Below, one piece after another: positions 1 to 11,730 of a DNA stretch of 64,000 bases; position 1 is the first letter of the stretch; every line of letters starts with the position of its first letter. A program made the position numbers and the translations under genes. The stretch comes from Sclerotinia nivalis. Lineage: Eukaryota; Ascomycota; Leotiomycetes; Helotiales; Sclerotiniaceae. The stretch spans positions 1,798,001 through 1,862,000 of the forward strand of contig JAPEIS010000010.1 in assembly GCA_029531795.1 (NCBI GenBank). The letters run 5' to 3'. The notes under the pieces are model-generated. The model was not told the DNA's origin, did not search any database, and worked only from the letters and a program-made list of their open reading frames with translations.

Positions 1-2144
1 CTTCAACAAGAGAGCCGCAGATATCAGCAACATGGGTTCGTAGTCTTCGACCTATAATGACAGTTCAAGTGTCAGCCATTGCCATTCACAACAGCGCTCG
101 TTTTTTCCCCACTGATGACGCGCAATACCCTTCAACGAGCATTCAACATCCAACGCACCATCAAAATTGAATTCTTCATTCACAATATCGATAGCTACTG
201 CTCCTTGAATCTCATGCCATCTCATCGGTCGCTTGGCACATGTTATCCAGCCTAATAGTTTCTCCGCTGTCCTTCGCTCGGAATCATTAGGATTCTGGTA
301 AATCCGAGTTGCAATTCTCAAATATCTAAGATCATTAGCTTGGTGAAATTTATGTTGGTTTGAAGCTTACGCTTGTTCAAAGCCCGCTGGAAATGTTCCA
401 GGTTGAAGTTCCTCGAAGAGATTGTCACGGGTTGTTTGGCCGTAGAGATTTGTTAGGACCAACTTTGCATATAAGAACATACCTATCCTAGTCAGTTTTA
501 CAAGATAGTATAATTAGACAATGTAAACTTTCCTTCTGCTCCCTCAGATACAGCTGAAACAATATATACCTTCGTTCCATCGGGTATTTCGAATTTCTGC
601 TGAATCTTCTCCGACCAGACTGAGGTATAACTTTCAATATCAGATTTATTGCAAGTACTTGACAGTCGTAGCTCTGAGCCTTGCCGAAGAAGCCTTTTGA
701 TATCGGGTTCATTTTGACTGACGAACAGGGCACGTAAGCTTCCCGGACGGTTGCTATTGGCATTATCGATAATTGAACCAAGTGACGAGAGTAAGAGCTT
801 CCGCTGTGCCAATTCGCATTCGTCCACGCCATCGATAATCAAACATGTGTTCTTTGCTATTGTTCCAAAGCAGACCTCGAGCAGCTTCGTACACAAGTCA
901 TTTGATACCAACGAAACAGAATTACTGAGGATACATTCCTCGTACAGATACGGGAGGAGGACTTCATTATCCTTCAAAAGTTGAGTAATAATAGAGCAGG
1001 AAATAGCGACGAATGTATTTCTCTGGAAATCTCCGTGCTTACAATAGAAGTATATTGTTGACACCGAGCTATCCTTCTCGCATTTCTCAATGATCACAGA
1101 GGTTAGTATTGTTTTGCCTGATGGTGGGTCAGCTCGATTAACAGGGAAAATTTTAAAATGATAGTAATGATGGCACACCTGCTCCTGGAATCCCATTCAT
1201 CCATAAGATTGGTATAGTTGATTGCCTAAGATCAAGCCACGATTTCATTCTGCTTTCATGCAAGATCCAATTTCCGGAGGCAGGGTAATCGGAGCGCATT
1301 GCTGCGGCGCTCTCTTGATCGAGTTTTGAATTTGTGGCGGCAAGCCAATTCAGTAATGCAAGACGTCGGCTTCTGTGCCTTTCCTCTTCAACTTTTTTGA
1401 ACGAATCCCTGAAGCCGGCCTGGTCAATTTGATATTGCTGAATGTGTAAAACCGATGCTTGGCTTTCGACCAACTCTTTGTGCTGCTTGAGCCCTTTTAA
1501 AATATGTTCGAATCTACTGTTGAAGTCTTTCCAGGTTGCCCTAAATAACCGTTTCCACGCTTAAACATAAGCTCAGAACAGGCAATAACGGAATAGGAGA
1601 ATACATACTCGGTTTGCTGAAAATCCTCAGCGCAGCTCGATGGAATTCGAGAACATCCTCATAGATCATGGCGGCAACACGAATCATGTCTTGATTGCTT
1701 CTGAAAAGATCGATGTATTTGCTGAGAAGTGGTATGTTCTCCGCGAGCTGCTGATACGCGTCCAGGAGTGTGTCGAACGACTCTGCCCAAGAACTTGCAA
1801 CCTATGACATTTCAGAGATGGCTTCATATGTTGAGATCACATGTACATATACTGACTTGTAGACAAAATTTCATCGGGCCCCACACAAAACAAAGGATTG
1901 AAGAAGTATTGAGAAATACCTCTATGATCTTCTCGTACTGCTCAAAAGCCTCTAAGAAAGCTTTCACACGAGGTAGATTCATCATGCTCTTGCGACGGCT
2001 TTGATCATCTTGGATCTTTAGAATGGCGGCCTTAACATCATCCAAAGATGAGAACTGGAAATCCTGCAGTTCTTCATTGGTAAGCCTCTTTTTGAAGTCA
2101 TCAAGACATTTCTGAAAGGGGTCGTTAGTGCCAAAGGAACCCAT
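1..2144 (-). CDS. STAND/NACHT NTPase, DUF7708-like N-terminus (partial, 3' end off left edge)
   Basis: Signal-transducing NTPase of the fungal NLR-like (HET-E/NWD) type, a class linked to non-self recognition and heterokaryon incompatibility. Seven exons fit on the minus strand: 2144-1857, 1801-1609, 1559-1179, 1117-529, 487-371, 325-129 and 51 to beyond 1. The first exon resembles the DUF7708-type helical domain found ahead of fungal NACHT modules. After splicing, the Walker A GIPGAGKT forms around residue 288 across the exon 3/4 junction. Walker B is LIIDGVDE near residue 380. Later exons carry the MFLYAKLV and WITCAKRPMRWHEIQ segments usual after the NACHT core, and the last exon ends in DICGSLVE. 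Any ankyrin, WD40 or TPR sensor lies outside the window, so the final class is open. No stop codon or frameshift interrupts the spliced frame. The start ATG at 2144 gives the expected DUF7708-like opening. The NACHT call is firm; the N-terminal domain name comes from memory. Confidence 0.85.
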
Positions 2145-2644
2145 CTTGGCCCAGCGGCATATATAGAAGTGATTTATTTGGCTATAGAATAAGTAAAGAA
2201 TATTTCGATTATATACAGCGCAAGCAACAGAGAGGCAGTGCAGTGGCTGCATGCAGATAAGACCAATCAGCGATGTGCCTGAGATAAATCATGTTGTGCG
2301 TCACACGTGATCGAGAGAAAAGCGTTCAAACTGGAATTGGTCGACTTTATTTAGGTATGATGTAAAAATTCTAAATGAAACCTGAGTTATATATTCACAC
2401 ATATGGACATCAAGGATAGTCTCTATAAAGGCATAGTGCAGTCAGAAGGCAGCACTTGTCGCTTCCAAGAGCCAGCCAGACTGCCGAGTTTGCATTGATG
2501 TAATTATAATATAGCAGCCACATGGTTCACATCAAGTATGGAGATACATCAGAAATGCCCGATATTCAGAATGGTTTATATATCTGTTACTTGGGCAAAA
2601 GAGAATTCCGGGTTAACCTACCAAGGGTTTAAGTCCTCATATTT
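2145..2644. other. Intergenic spacer between the STAND and SNF2 genes
   Basis: AT-rich spacer upstream of the STAND start and downstream of the SNF2 stop. It holds a CACGTGAT word near 2305 that recurs elsewhere in the window. I see no coding frame and no clear promoter element. Confidence 0.6.
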
Positions 2645-5600
2645 CTACACCATCTTCGCAAAAAACAATTTCCGCGATTGTTGGGATTGCATATCCTGGT
2701 GAATATTTTATATCAGCTTCTTACCCCCCAACTTGATCTACCATGAAAGTAGAACTATTGGTTCCATTGCGACTTACCTCTTCTAGCGTGCCTTGCATTA
2801 CATACCTAAAGACTTTCACATCTCTTGTCTGGCCCATTCGACTAGCTCGGGCAATTGCCTGCTCTTCTACCATGGGATTCCATTGTGGCTCTAATATGTA
2901 GACACAATTGGCAACCATAAGATTAAGACTAGAAACATTAGCTGCAGTATTCGTCGGGCTGTAGTGCTAAGAACATACCCCTCCGCTCCCGTGCCTGTTG
3001 TCATGATAAGAATACGTTTTGTAGAGTCTGCAACAAATTCTTTGAGGATCTCTCGTCTTTGTGAATGGGAGCTATTTCCATCGAGACGTTGAAATGATAG
3101 CCGGTGAAGTGAAAGATGATACCCGACAAGATCTAATGATGTAGTCCAGCATGAAAATATGAGGCTATGCGTGAATTAGCCATGCTCATTGTGCAAAAGT
3201 ACATAACCAACCTCTTTCCTTCTGTTTGATTTTGCTTGATATCCGTTAATAGTGCAGAAATCTTAGAAGAGATCCCATTTGTAGTCTCAAATACTTCAGA
3301 CACTGATGGGAATCCACTGGAGGATAGTACGCGAGTGCTCGCACCATCATCTGCGAAGAGATCTATTCCTATAATCTTCCGTGAACATATTGGACAGCGT
3401 ATATAGGAGGATTTGTCATATGCTTCGATAGTATCTTTGTAGGTAGAAGCGCAAGCAAAACAAAAAAGGTGCCCACAGGATGAGAATCGGCCGTGACCAC
3501 TGACACCTGGGTTAAGGCCCACAATTTCTACCCTGCAATAATGGCATTTAGCATCATCCTTAACTTGTACTAACACAAAGGCTTCCCCTGGGTCGAATTG
3601 TAAACCCATATCTGAAGCCCCAGAAACTTTTTTCTGGAATGTGCCATGATTGCAAAGTCGACGAAGCTGTTGGAGCATCTGAAATGCGCCAAAGTATCCT
3701 TTTTGATTTCGTTTCTGGCTGTCGTGCTGTTTAGCATTATGTATTAGTTCTCTTTGCGTCGACAAATACAGTGACTTTTCATTTGCAGAAAAATAGACTG
3801 GCCGATGTATATTTTGGACTTTTGGCAGATCTTCCAGTAAGAGTTTAGTGCGCCGGAGACAGATTGAATTAAGAAGTGCCCGAAGATTGTCGAAGCCTTC
3901 TTCTATGCCCTTTAGAAGGGGATTGGTAATGTATTTACGGAAAACTGATGTGTCATCCAGTGGAAATGTCCCGATGAATGATATCAAAGCAGCAAGGTCT
4001 TCAAGACTATTTTGTATAGGGGTACCGGTTAAGCACCACCGAAGGTTGGCAGACAGACTTAACATAGCCCGGAAGAGCTTTGTGGTCGTGTTGCGAATTC
4101 TATGAGCTGTGGCATAATCAATGATGATGATCTTTGATGTGGCCTGGTATGCGGAAACCTGCTTACCTTCATCAAGAATTATACGAAACCATTTAATGCA
4201 ATACACTGGACTTTCTTGGTCTATTGCTTCCAATGCGATTGTATCGTAAGTACTAAACACAATATCCGAGTCCGCCAGGATGTCGCGATCTGTCTCTCGT
4301 CCGCGACCATGATATGTATTGATGTTTATATGTCCATGGCAGTGTCTGATCAATTAGCTTTGGCTATACGAAGGACGTCCAGAAATGACTAACTTATTGA
4401 TCTCTTCTATCCATTCATCGATAAGTGCTGCTACAGTTAGACAAATTATATGAATTCAGAACATCGAAACAAGTAAGTTAGTACTCACAAGCCGATCGAA
4501 CAATGACGAGAGTTGACCTAGAAAAAACCTTAGCACGACCGCCTGTGTCTGGCAAATGGTTTTGCAAGCCACTTTCAGCGAAGTTTTCGGCTTCTTTCCC
4601 TGTCCGCATAATGCTAGCAATCATTGTTAGTGTCTTCCCGAGCCCCATATCATCTGCCAAGATCCCACCACCAATCTCATGTGGACGTTCTTTCAATTTG
4701 TGGCCCGATATAAGGTGGTGATGGCTTCACCAGTGTTAGCAAGTCATAAACCATATCAAAGAAGCTCTGAAGCCACTCACTAGACCTCACTCCCTTGGGT
4801 TCCTAGAACCCATAGAGAATACTCATCTGGAACTGGACCGAACTCTCTCTGGGCTATGAAATCCAACGCCTCTTCTTGATGTCTGTGTTTTATTACATAA
4901 GGATTGACACACTAGCTTTACAGAAAACCTTACCTTAAAAGTGGTGTGTTTATTCTGATATCTGCCTCGATTCTTTTCAGACTCTTGGATCTAGTCAATG
5001 AATTTAGGATTTTCTTAACTTCATTCTGGAGTCTTGGCTGCAAGGCTGCTTCGTCATCTGAACGTATAGTAGTAGGAGCTATGGAAGGGGGAGTTGTTGA
5101 AATATCGATGTTAGAAAACTCCGCATGAGCAGCTTCCGCCACACCGGAAAGAGAGGGCTCAAATTTCAAAAAGTGAGGATTCTCATACTCAATATTTTCT
5201 TTCAATGGACCAGGATGCTGCAAGTATAGTCTTTTTGAGGAGAGAATTTCGCTGATATCAGCCCCAAAATCCCTCGACCCAAATATGATTATATCGAGCA
5301 TAATGTATGCATCTTTTTCACGCGGGGTTTGGGAAATTCCGGGGACGTCGCCAACTAGCAAATGAAAAACAAAATAAATAGGACCGAGTTTTCTTATATC
5401 TGAAAGCGCTCGGCCAGTGTGGTGACTCAACACCGCATAACCTCCTTGAGAATCCTGGTGAGATCCATGCGAAGGATCTAGAAAGACACATTGTTCTTGG
5501 AATCGAGTTTTGAAAGGAAAAGACTCAATTGAGCCTATTGGAAGACCTAGGGCTGCTTGATCCAAGATTTTAGCTCGAACAGCGTGAATCTGATTATCCT

Positions 5601-5896
5601 TAGAAGAGTCCAAATGATCCAAGAAGTAACCGGTAGAAAACAAATGCCAGTCTCATGCTTACCATGCCAAAACATGCCAGCTTTTCGTTGTAAAGCGAAT
5701 GATATAATGAAGCGTATTCCTCCACAGAATCAGGGACATAGGAATCGGAATCATTGGAACTCAAGGAATTTTCGTCATTTGAGGACATCAGTGGGAACTC
5801 CAATTCACGCCTCTTCTTCTTCTGCGACTCTGAAATTTCCGCCCTGACATCACAAATGTAAGCAATGAGTTCGAAAAACTCTTGAGATTCACTCAC
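2645..5896 (-). CDS. SNF2-family helicase/ATPase with RING finger (Rad5/Rad16/HLTF-like)
   Basis: DNA-dependent ATPase and putative E3 ligase of the Rad5/Rad16 group, expected to act in nuclear repair or chromatin remodelling. Exons (minus): 5896-5663, 5598-4934, 4882-4781, 4724-4489, 4430-4394, 4345-4167, 4106-3212, 3164-2979, 2928-2778 and 2695-2645; frames agree at every junction, about 911 codons. Motifs in order: GGGILADDMGLGKT (ATPase motif I), DEAH formed at the 4167/4106 junction, CLTGTPIQNSLEDL (motif III region), a C3HC4-type RING embedded between the two helicase lobes (CHYC ... CGHLFCFAC ... CPIC), then LEPQWNPMVEEQAIARASRMGQT (motifs V-VI). This order, with the RING inside the helicase, is diagnostic of the Rad5/Rad16 group. 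The 5' end is unresolved: 5896 is a GTG codon preceded by a stop, so translation starts either at the in-frame ATG at 5788 or in an upstream exon spliced near 5897-5901. Confidence 0.88.
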
Positions 5897-6516
5897 TGCC
5901 TACTTATATCAATCGAGGATTCATGATCACCAAAAGAGCGTTTCCTGTTTTGGTCCATCCTCTCTTTGCTTCAAAAGGCTCCAATAATAATAGGAAACGA
6001 CAGTCTTGCTTAATGCTGTCACTATCCGAAAAGACATACAGTTTTCGCTTTAACATAGAAACAATGACATTACGTGTAAGCACTTGTTTAGTGATAATCT
6101 CTACTACGGAGAAGGGCACAGTAAGTTAGTTATATATGTTTGAAGACTTGCGACTTGTTGTACACCGGAAGTATGACGAGATGAGGCTGGCGGCCATCCC
6201 GAGGCACTAAAATGACCTGAATTTTCAGTAATTTCGTGGATTATTAACTTAACTTTTCACTTTGATTATCATAACGTTGCGCCCGTGGTGACGGCCAGTT
6301 ATCTATCATATTAGAAGAGCGGTTTCCTATGCAGAGATGAAACGGAGCTGAAGGTGAAATTATTCTGAAGATCTACTCCAGGCGATTCTTTTGAAACTTG
6401 CAAGTTTTGAAGAAGTGGCTCGGTTTGTTAACGTTCGGCATCGCATCAGCCACATCACTGGATCACATCACCGAATGCTGAGTAAAAATTCTCTTGCATG
6501 GTCTTTCTATCAGTCC

Positions 6517-6598
6517 TTCAACCACTTCCACGTGATTGGAGATTGAAGCAGCGTAATATTCAACCATTTCCACGTGATTGAAGATTGTAGCGGCGTAA
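6517..6598. repeat. 40-bp tandem duplication (two copies)
   Basis: Copies at 6517-6556 and 6559-6598 match at 36 of 40 positions; three of the four differences are transitions. Each copy contains CCACGTGATTG. It is too short to name as a transposon remnant. Confidence 0.8.
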
Positions 6599-6602
6599 CA
6601 GA

Positions 6603-6758
6603 TAGATAACCTCAAAAGAATTATATATACTAGTTACAGATATATTATAATACAATTGCCGTAAAGAGCTGGAAAACCAGGGTTCAATTATCCTTAGAAT
6701 CTATAATTAGAGAGTGAAATGTAGATAACCCCGAAAGGGTTATATATACTAGTTACAG
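6603..6758. repeat. 37-bp direct repeat, two copies about 80 bp apart
   Basis: Copies at 6603-6639 and 6722-6758. They match at 33 of 37 positions and all four differences are transitions (C/T or G/A). The second copy contains a small hairpin, AACCC-CGAAA-GGGTT, which the changes in the first copy abolish. Confidence 0.8.
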
Positions 6759-7553
6759 GCACGTGATCGACCTACATAATCCTTCGAACCGTGACATATA
6801 ATAGGAAAATAAAAACAAACTTTAATTTGTATATAAAAAACCCTTAAACTAGCCTGTCTCTATATTCCATCAGAAGGTTCAAAGGGCCCTTGAGGCCCCT
6901 CCTGGACGTAAAGCAGAATTTATTTAATAGCCGATGAAAGCGGTGCAAATAAAACAGGCTCTTCATCAGAGCAGATGTCGCTTAATACTCCAATACAATT
7001 CATCTCAGGAAAGCCACGAACCGGCGATCCAATAAGAGATCGTCATTTCAAGGAAAAATTACGGATGACTCATTTCGTCTTATGATTTTAGTCGAGGGAC
7101 ATTCCACAGCAGTCCACGGCTAAACGCTGGTAAAATCGGGAGGTGTGATCACATGCACATCACAGGAAGTGAAAAGGGTTTTCGAGAAAACGTCGATTTT
7201 AGAATAGACTTGCCTGCTATCAACGAGATGGATAAACCCAAAAGATGTTTCATGTGAATACCTAGTATTTCTAACATATCTAGCCAACATCTTAAAACCA
7301 CATGTCACGAGACTTCACGTAATACAAGGACCTCCATTACGCACAGACCACCGCTCAATTTCTTCCTCTCCTACCCGCAACATGTGAAGACCATCCTCAT
7401 AAACTTTCGCGTTCACTATCTAGTATTTTCACAACCGGTATTTTACCACTAGGCATTTCATTAGAACACAACTACAGTAGTACTGCATATTTTCCACCCG
7501 GCCCGGTCTCAAATCATTAAACCTATCCCATCACCCACCGACCCAACTGCAAA

Positions 7554-8374
7554 ATGGTATGTCTATCCGTCTGCACCTCCCGAATACTTATCAAGCAAGC
7601 AAGCTAACCCAAATACAAAAAATAGGTGCATGCCGATGCATCAACGTTCAAAGCTGATATAAGTAAAGAGGAAGCTTATGCGCAGGTATTAGAGGAGGCG
7701 AGGGGATTATTTGATGGACAGAGGAATTGGGTATGTTTTTTTGTCTATTCATTGAGATTGAGACGAATAAATAGTAAATATACTGATGGAAATTAGGTGT
7801 GGTAAATATTCCAGGTTCTCTTGTTGTTATATCAAGTGATATGATGTGATGGATGAGATAATAACCAAGGATCCTGAATAACGAAAAGAAAATAGTAATT
7901 TATCAAATACAGCCTCATTACTATGGCACGCATATAAATCACTTCCATCGCCCTCTTCAGAAGTAAACTGGGCTGGTTCGTCTCCTTTCTCTCCCTCCCC
8001 TTCCTCTTTCCCTCACCCACCAACTCACCTTCCCAGGTTTCTACACCCTGGACCCGTCATCCACCAAACCCTCCCTAATCCTCGGACCCTTCCAAGGAAA
8101 AGTCGCTTGTCAAACCATCGCCTTTTCTCGAGGTGTATGTGGCACTGCCGCTTCTACTCAGACTACGCAGCTTGTTCCCGATGTTGAGGAATTTCCGGGT
8201 CATATTGCATGTGATGCAGCTAGTCAGAGTGAGATTGTTGTGCCGATTATTGTGGATGGGGTTGTGAAGGCGATTATTGATGTTGATTGTGGGGTTAAGG
8301 AGGGGTTTGATGAGGTGGATCGGAAGTGGTTGGAGGAATTGGCGGGGGTTTTGGCAGTCGGGTGTGATTGGTAG
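7554..8374 (+). CDS. Free methionine-(R)-sulfoxide reductase, GAF-domain (fRMsr)
   Basis: Reduces free methionine-R-sulfoxide using a GAF fold and thiol chemistry, as in yeast YKL069W; cytosolic oxidative-stress repair. Five coding exons: 7554-7556 (the ATG alone), 7626-7730, 7797-7801 (5 nt), 7896-7975 and 8037-8374, giving 176 aa. The small exons are needed to make the conserved segment NWVCNLSNTASLLWHAY. The three family cysteines are present: Cys89 (VACQ), Cys99 (GVCGTAAS) and Cys123 (GHIACD), each two residues before the remembered yeast numbering. GPFQGKVACQ and SEIVVPI are typical of the family. Donor sites are GTATGT, GTATGT, GTAAAT and a weak GTTCGT. The gene stands alone. Family assignment is strong; the micro-exon model is an inference from frame and homology. 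Confidence 0.9.
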
Positions 8375-9243
8375 TTTGCATGGGGAAGTAGAGGGTTTGT
8401 ATAGAGGTTTTGGTTTGCATTGGTGGAGTTTGTTGTGCGTCCATGCTGTATATGCGATTATGCTGTACATGTCATTGTGCTGTACATAGATATAGAAATA
8501 GATATAGATAGGACAAACGTAGAGCACTTGCTTATACGTATTAATTCACTTAACAGGTAGAATTGTCCACTTAGCGGATGGGAGATTGACTGAGGAGAAG
8601 CAGTGGAAAAATAAGAGTTCGAAGGTTGAGAATGGCCTTGTTCATTCCGAGAACACGGTTAGCAATAACACAGTGACATCATTTCTCTCACCAATCTAAG
8701 CTACGGTGAGAAGCTGACGTGAGTTGAATCAGAGGAGTGTGTGACTCTCTTGAGAAAATAGCCCCCCTTTACCTAGAATCCCAACTTCAACTCAATGCCA
8801 AGGCCAAAGTAAACCATAACTACCAAACTGTCTCGTAGGAATAAATGTCTGTGACTACTCGTAACACAAATGACATAAAAAAGACGCGGTAAAACATGTA
8901 TGTTTATCTATCGAACAATCCCACAAATATAAAACAATCTTCTAATAAACCATCAATCAGAAACACTCAGTCTCAATCCATCACACCATGAAAAGACGAA
9001 GCTTCAAGACAGCAGATGAATCCGCGATAATAATGATGTAATGTAGAGGGATATGAGAAACAAATGAACGGACGAACGAAGGGACGAAATGATGAGCGAT
9101 AATAATTAATAGCAGTGGCGAACTGCCACGCACAACATACCTACTAAATACATACTTCTCCTTACCACAAGCCAAAAAAAAGCACCAAAAATAGAAACCC
9201 TGATCCATCCGGTCATAATAATCCACCAAAAAGAACCAACACA

Positions 9244-9279
9244 ACCCCAAGAGAAACCCCAAGAGAAACCCCAAGAGAA
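9244..9279. repeat. 12-bp tandem repeat, three copies
   Basis: Three perfect copies of ACCCCAAGAGAA in intergenic DNA. Confidence 0.9.
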
Positions 9280-10700
9280 AAACTCAAGAAACCAAGATAT
9301 TCAAGGAATGAAATATTCGTAAGTTTGTTTTACTTTTTACTTGTACGAGTTTTGAATCCGGCCCCTCGATGCCGAAAATAATTCGCATCGCTGCCACTCC
9401 TCGAATGATTTTTTAAAGCACCTCAAAACCTACCTCACAACTCGTCCTCCAAAGGAATAATATATATCATTTGAAAATCCTGATTCTTATAATTATTTTA
9501 CTATTATTATTTTCTAATTTCTTTAACTTTTTCAAAATCTGTACTAAATTCGAAGAATTTTAAAAGGTTACACGTGATATTTCCAAAAAAAGTTCATAGG
9601 TGTATATTGATCATCTGTGTTTTTAAGTGTTTTTGTAGTATGAAAGGTTAGATTGTTAAGTGTTAGGTGTTATTTATTATATGGATTGGATGGATTGATG
9701 GCTAAGTAGGGGGTAAGAGGAAGTGTGATGTTGGATGCTGGATGTTGGATAGGGGATTAATTAAGTTTTGGATGGTTAGTAGTGGAGGGTCGAGTTGTGG
9801 GTTTGGGATGTTGGAGGTTGGAGGTTGGAATCCGCGCTGATCGTATTTCATGTTGAAACACAGCCAACGATAAAATCGTGATGTCGAAAAAGGGGGGATA
9901 TTTATGTGCCCGTTTATTGGGTAGATAGCTTCTCTTGCATCCGATTTTTGATGATTTCAATTCTGTTTTGTATACCTCCCTGGTATAACTATACTATGTA
10001 TATTTCATACATACTGGCTTCTAGAACAAAGATGTTCATCCTTCTGTATCATACACGAGTAAATTCATATAATTAGTTATCTACCTACATAGTAATCAAA
10101 TACGACCTCGGAATCTCCTATAGGCTGGCTATTGCTCCTACTGTTTGAAGATCGGAATGAAATATATGAAATGTACGGAGTCAGGGTCTAAAATGATTTT
10201 CATCCTTGTTAGATCTACATAGATGTACATTGTAATCTGGCAATTCATCCATCTGGATTCGGGAGATGTGAGGGGAGCAGGGATGGAATAGGGATAGATC
10301 ATAGGGAGTAACTTTGCAAATAAGGAGCTACATGCTCTAGGGCCTAGTTAGGAGTAAATTTTTTTTTTCTTTCGGGTTGTGGTTTGGGATGAACTATTAT
10401 GTTTGTTTGGTGTGGTCGTACTTGAGGTTTTCTTGGGCTGTAGGAGTGGGTTGTAGGTTGTTGGGGTCGGGTGGGTAGAGTATAGAGGACTGAGGGATGT
10501 GGGATGCTGTATGTTGGATGGCTTGGTTCATAATTTCAGATTTGGATGATCGTGATTTTGGAATTGAGGGTTGTTTGAGAAGTGGATGTTTTTGTTTGGT
10601 ACGGAGGTTTTTGGGGAATTGTGGAGTGAGTGGAGATGAGGAATGGAGTTGTTTTATAATTAGAAGAGTTTGAGATTGATTGGGTCATTTGTTTGGTTAT

Positions 10701-10708
10701 GATGATGA

Positions 10709-10742
<34 letters not shown>
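10701..10742. repeat. GAT/ATG trinucleotide microsatellite
   Basis: About thirteen GAT units with one 2-bp interruption, in the GH72 upstream region. Confidence 0.95.
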
Positions 10743-11730
10743 TTCATGCTCTTGATTGAATTTAAAGTTCGCTATCGGGTGAGTTGATTGATTTGATGAA
10801 TTTGATGAATTTTAGAAAGTTGATGGATTTGATAGATGGATGACACGAGCAAGAGCACGAGAATACGAAGATACAGCTACGAGAGCACCGACTGGATTTT
10901 ATTTTACGAGATGTTATAGATGAGCAAGAACCCAAAGGAGAAAATACCAACAACGATTTAAGATTTAAGCTTCAATTCAAGATTGAGTATTGGGGCAGTG
11001 TTTATGCAACAAATAAATTCATTTCCTTTTCCAAGCTTCACTTTAAACTGACTACTCTCGTAAGAAAAAAAAAATGCAAGACACCGATCTCTCAAAATAA
11101 AACTCAACACGAGCCTTTCCCGAACGTCTCCCTAGTCAAACACCAACCAAATCAATGTGGCTTGAATAAATCCTAGTTCATCATAAAGTTTTAAGCCCAT
11201 TTAAATAACTCTAAAATTCTAAAACCTTGATCGCCAAGATTAAACTCCTGATTATCCTCAAAGATCTATACCTTAATTAGATTAGTATATTAAAAAGAAT
11301 GGCGGCATGGCGTTCGAATTGGAACGAGAACGCATGGATTGACCTTCTGTTACAGCAATTAACTTGTCTTGGCGATTATTACAGATAATCTGGACGCATC
11401 CCTTTTTATTCACTTCTTCTCTTCCTCTCTCTCTCTCTTTTTATTCTTTCTCCCTTTCTATTAAATCAAAACTTCTTCTCAACATCAAATACTTCTCCAT
11501 TTACTTTTTGACAAACTTCATTGGCACTCTCATTCGTTGTAGTTGCCATTTATTAACATACTTCTAATTAGATCCTTCTTGAATCGTCTCTCACTCACTT
11601 CGGGACATTCACCAAATCTTTTTACAATTGTACCTCTTTTTTCCCTTTGGCTCAACGATTTCTACTACCATCAACTTCTTTCGTATTTTCTGAATTCCGA
11701 AATCGAATCAACTTAGCAATCAAAATCAAA

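Larger units (their letters stand above)
5897..7553. other. Intergenic region with short degenerate direct duplications
   Basis: About 1.6 kb. A minus-strand open frame at 6119-5904 may hold the missing 5' exon of the SNF2 gene (it contains a KRKLYVFSDSDS stretch), but I could not find a splice pair that joins it cleanly. Two short direct duplications lie at 6517-6598 and 6603-6758. The rest shows no gene. Confidence 0.5.
8375..11730. other. Long intergenic region upstream of the GH72 gene
   Basis: About 3.4 kb without a convincing gene. It contains a 12-bp tandem repeat at 9244-9279, a GAT microsatellite at 10701-10742, and pyrimidine-rich stretches at 11400-11460 and 11600-11650 typical of strongly transcribed fungal promoters and 5' leaders. 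Open frames here are short, low-complexity and lack family motifs. Confidence 0.6.

Noticed and set aside
1..5896. STAND and SNF2 genes as a linked defence system
   Set aside because: Same strand and adjacent, but both belong to common fungal families with unrelated roles and the spacing is ordinary; nothing in the sequence ties them together.
6665..6700. GGTTCAATT-like sequence resembling a tRNA T-arm
   Set aside because: No matching D-arm, anticodon stem or acceptor pairing upstream.
8075..8527. 150-codon minus-strand frame
   Set aside because: Antisense shadow of the last exon of the methionine sulfoxide reductase gene.
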